NCBI GenBank assembly: GCA_029778535.1
Contig: JAKOQB010000143.1
Span: 1 to 64,000, forward strand
Direction: 5' to 3'
Length of the DNA: 64,000 nucleotides
Source of the DNA: Pseudomonadota bacterium
GTDB taxonomy: Bacteria > Pseudomonadota > Gammaproteobacteria > Burkholderiales > Burkholderiaceae_F
The position numbers and the translations under genes are program-made. Numbering within the stretch: position 1 is the stretch's first letter; each line of letters starts with the position of its first letter. The notes below the pieces were generated by a model. It saw nothing but the letters and a program-made list of their open reading frames with translations, was not told where the DNA came from and did not search any database. Shown here one piece after another: positions 62,882 through 64,000 of the stretch.

Positions 62882-63334
62882 TCAGCTCGCGTAGCTCCAC
62901 GTGTGCCGCTCGGCACAGTCCGAGCGGCACCACGCGAATAGCGCGTCGTACACGATCATGCCCTGCGCCAGCAGCGCCTGGTCGTCGCGATAGACATCGC
63001 CGAGTCCGAGCGAAATCGCGAGCAGTCCGGCCGCCTGCGGCGCGAGGTCGAGCCGATCGGTGTCGGCCGCGCGCACGATCAGCGCCAGCGTGTCGAGCCC
63101 CGGCCGATGCAGCGCGTACTTGCGCAGGAACGCATCGAAGCTGCACAGCTCGCCGACGTGCGTGAGTTCGACGCCCGGCACGTCGAAGGGGATCGCGGCC
63201 TCCGCGCGCGCCACTTCCAGCACCTGCGACGGCGGAACGAACAGGAACTCCGCGTCGGGGTCGATGAAGCGCGCGATCAGCCACGGGCAGGCGATGCGGT
63301 CGATCTTCGGCCGTTCACGCGTGACCCATTTCAT
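62882..63334 (-). CDS. Chromate resistance protein ChrB, C-terminal-domain type
   Basis: A 150-residue protein equal to the ChrB C-terminal domain: MKWVTRERPKIDRIACPWLI, ARFIDPDAEFLFVPPSQVLE and HVGELCSFDAFLRKYAL are conserved. Full ChrB regulators have an extra N-terminal DNA-binding region absent here, so it is unlikely to be a repressor. The start overlaps the stop of the rhodanese remnant (ATGA). An SOD-rhodanese-ChrB-type cluster suggests oxidative or oxyanion stress, but the exact activity is unknown. No ChrA transporter is in the window. Confidence 0.85.
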   Translation of the reverse strand: MKWVTRERPKIDRIACPWLIARFIDPDAEFLFVPPSQVLEVARAEAAIPFDVPGVELTHVGELCSFDAFLRKYALHRPGLDTLALIVRAADTDRLDLAPQAAGLLAISLGLGDVYRDDQALLAQGMIVYDALFAWCRSDCAERHTWSYAS

Positions 63335-63513
63335 CGTTTACCTCCTTTCGCGGCCAGCGGCAACCCGCGCCCGCGCCACGCCTCGATGCCGCCCGCCACG
63401 CAGTACGCGTCGAAGCCGCTGCGCTTCAGGCGCAGCGCGCTGCTGCGGCTGATCGCGTGGCCGTGCACGCTATACAGCGCGACGGGCTGCGCGCGATCGA
63501 GCTCGCGCGATCT
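63331..63513 (-). pseudogene. Rhodanese-like C-terminal remnant, catalytic Cys replaced by Ser
   Basis: In a frame different from the upstream superoxide dismutase, this reads ELDRAQPVALYSVHGHAISR, then LKRSGFDAYCVAGGIEAWRG, i.e. the C-terminal half of a single-domain rhodanese. The active-site loop is normally Y-C-VHGH; here the codon is AGC (Ser). The N-terminal half of the domain is missing and the frame joins the dismutase only by a shift near 63510-63520. The last bases overlap chrB as ATGA. It looks like the leftover of a dismutase-rhodanese fusion or of a separate rhodanese gene. Confidence 0.6.
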
Positions 63514-64000
63514 CGATCGCCGCAGCGCTCGCTGCCACTGCGCGCTCGAAGCGCGCGGCGATCCGCTCCCACTGCAGGTTGCACACGAAGGCCTGCGCGT
63601 AGTCGGCGGCGGCCGCGCCGTAATCGAGGTGGTACGAATGCTCATACAGGTCGAGCGCAACGATCGGTGTTGCCTCGGCCGGCGCGCGCGCATGATCGGC
63701 CGCCCATTGGTTGACCAGCATCGCGGCGCGCGGACTCCACGACAGCAGTACCCGGCCCGACCCGCCGGCGAGCGCCTTGCCCATCGCGGCGAACTCGTCG
63801 CGCCAGCGTTCGTACGAACCGAACGCCGCAGTCAGCACGGTGCGCAGCGGCCCGGGCTCGAGTTCACTCGTTCCCCCGAGGTTGTCGAAGTACACCTCGT
63901 GCAGCAGCAGCGAATTGAACGCGAGCAACTCCTCGCGCTTCAGTCCGTTCAGTTCGAAGCCGGGCGCCTGGCTGTGATCGAGCGCACGCAGCCGCGCCCG
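63470..64000 (-). CDS. Fe/Mn superoxide dismutase (5' end beyond the window)
   Basis: The frame is open to the right edge (HSQAPGFELNGLKREELLAF) and continues LLLHEVYFDNLGGTSELEPG. The C-terminal metal-binding part is VALDLYEHSYHLDYGAAAAD, with Asp in the DxYEHxYHLDYG motif and His in that motif as ligands; LLSWSPRAAMLVNQWAADH is the preceding strand region. This resembles the divergent dismutase-like proteins found with rhodanese and ChrB. The tail after RFERAVAASAAA (IEIARARSRAARRAV) appears to be out-of-frame rhodanese sequence. The N-terminal His ligands are not visible here. Confidence 0.85.
   Translation of the reverse strand, partial: RARLRALDHSQAPGFELNGLKREELLAFNSLLLHEVYFDNLGGTSELEPGPLRTVLTAAFGSYERWRDEFAAMGKALAGGSGRVLLSWSPRAAMLVNQWAADHARAPAEATPIVALDLYEHSYHLDYGAAAADYAQAFVCNLQWERIAARFERAVAASAAAIEIARARSRAARRAV

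Overview
GC-rich chromosomal DNA from a betaproteobacterium, most probably a Burkholderiales-type lineage. The evidence is gene order: glnD-map divergent from rpsB, smc-zipA-ligA, dapC-dapD-dapE-prmB, uvrC-pgsA-tRNA(Gly,Cys,Leu), rpoE-rseA-rseB-mucD-lepA-lepB-rnc-era-recO-pdxJ-acpS-nagZ, yceD-rpmF-plsX-fabHDG-acpP-fabF, and rluC divergent from rne. Almost all of the window is dense housekeeping sequence with 1-8 base gene overlaps and many GTG starts. No phage, insertion sequence, CRISPR array or rRNA gene was seen.

Layout. 1-2279 (minus): the start of a peptide-type ABC permease and a two-domain ABC ATPase. The ATPase's first residues are replaced, in frame, by the start of ribosomal protein S2. 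2474-5864: map and glnD. 5861-13865 (minus): smc, zipA, ligA, a methylthio-nucleoside phosphorylase and def. 13972-19779 (plus): queF, dapC, dapD, a PilT/PilU-type ATPase, dapE and prmB. 19925-24805 (plus): an ABC-F ATPase, a CoA-transferase/racemase, a histidine phosphatase and an aminoglycoside-phosphotransferase-like kinase.

24806-31464 is the accessory part: decayed coding sequence, an orphan ribbon-helix-helix antitoxin, a TAXI-TRAP transporter, an ArsR-SRPBCC-SRPBCC operon with a visible operator, and a quinone oxidoreductase. At 31543-33871 (plus) follow an ACAD10/11-type acyl-CoA dehydrogenase, a GST-like protein and a tautomerase. 33878-37190 (minus) holds a DUF1178 gene, three tRNAs, pgsA and uvrC; efp follows on plus.

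37960-49556 (minus) is the sigma-E envelope-stress operon running through signal peptidase, RNase III, Era, RecO, PdxJ and AcpS to NagZ. 49660-56263 (minus) is the fatty-acid cluster. 56288-57618 (plus) has maf and an RsmI-like methylase; 57549-59585 (minus) has a Rieske protein, gph and rluC. rne is at 60130-62865. The right edge carries a chrB-like gene, a damaged rhodanese and a 5'-truncated Fe/Mn superoxide dismutase.

Points that deserve attention: the rpsB::ABC chimera near 2028, which breaks an essential gene and may be an assembly artefact; two long hairpins built from 7-bp tandem repeats that run into the ends of def and prmB; an EF-P with an unusual arginine-tipped modification loop and no visible modifying enzyme; a DUF1178 gene starting 9 nt after a tRNA CCA end; a kinase/dehydrogenase pair resembling a split ACAD11; and a rhodanese whose catalytic Cys reads as Ser.
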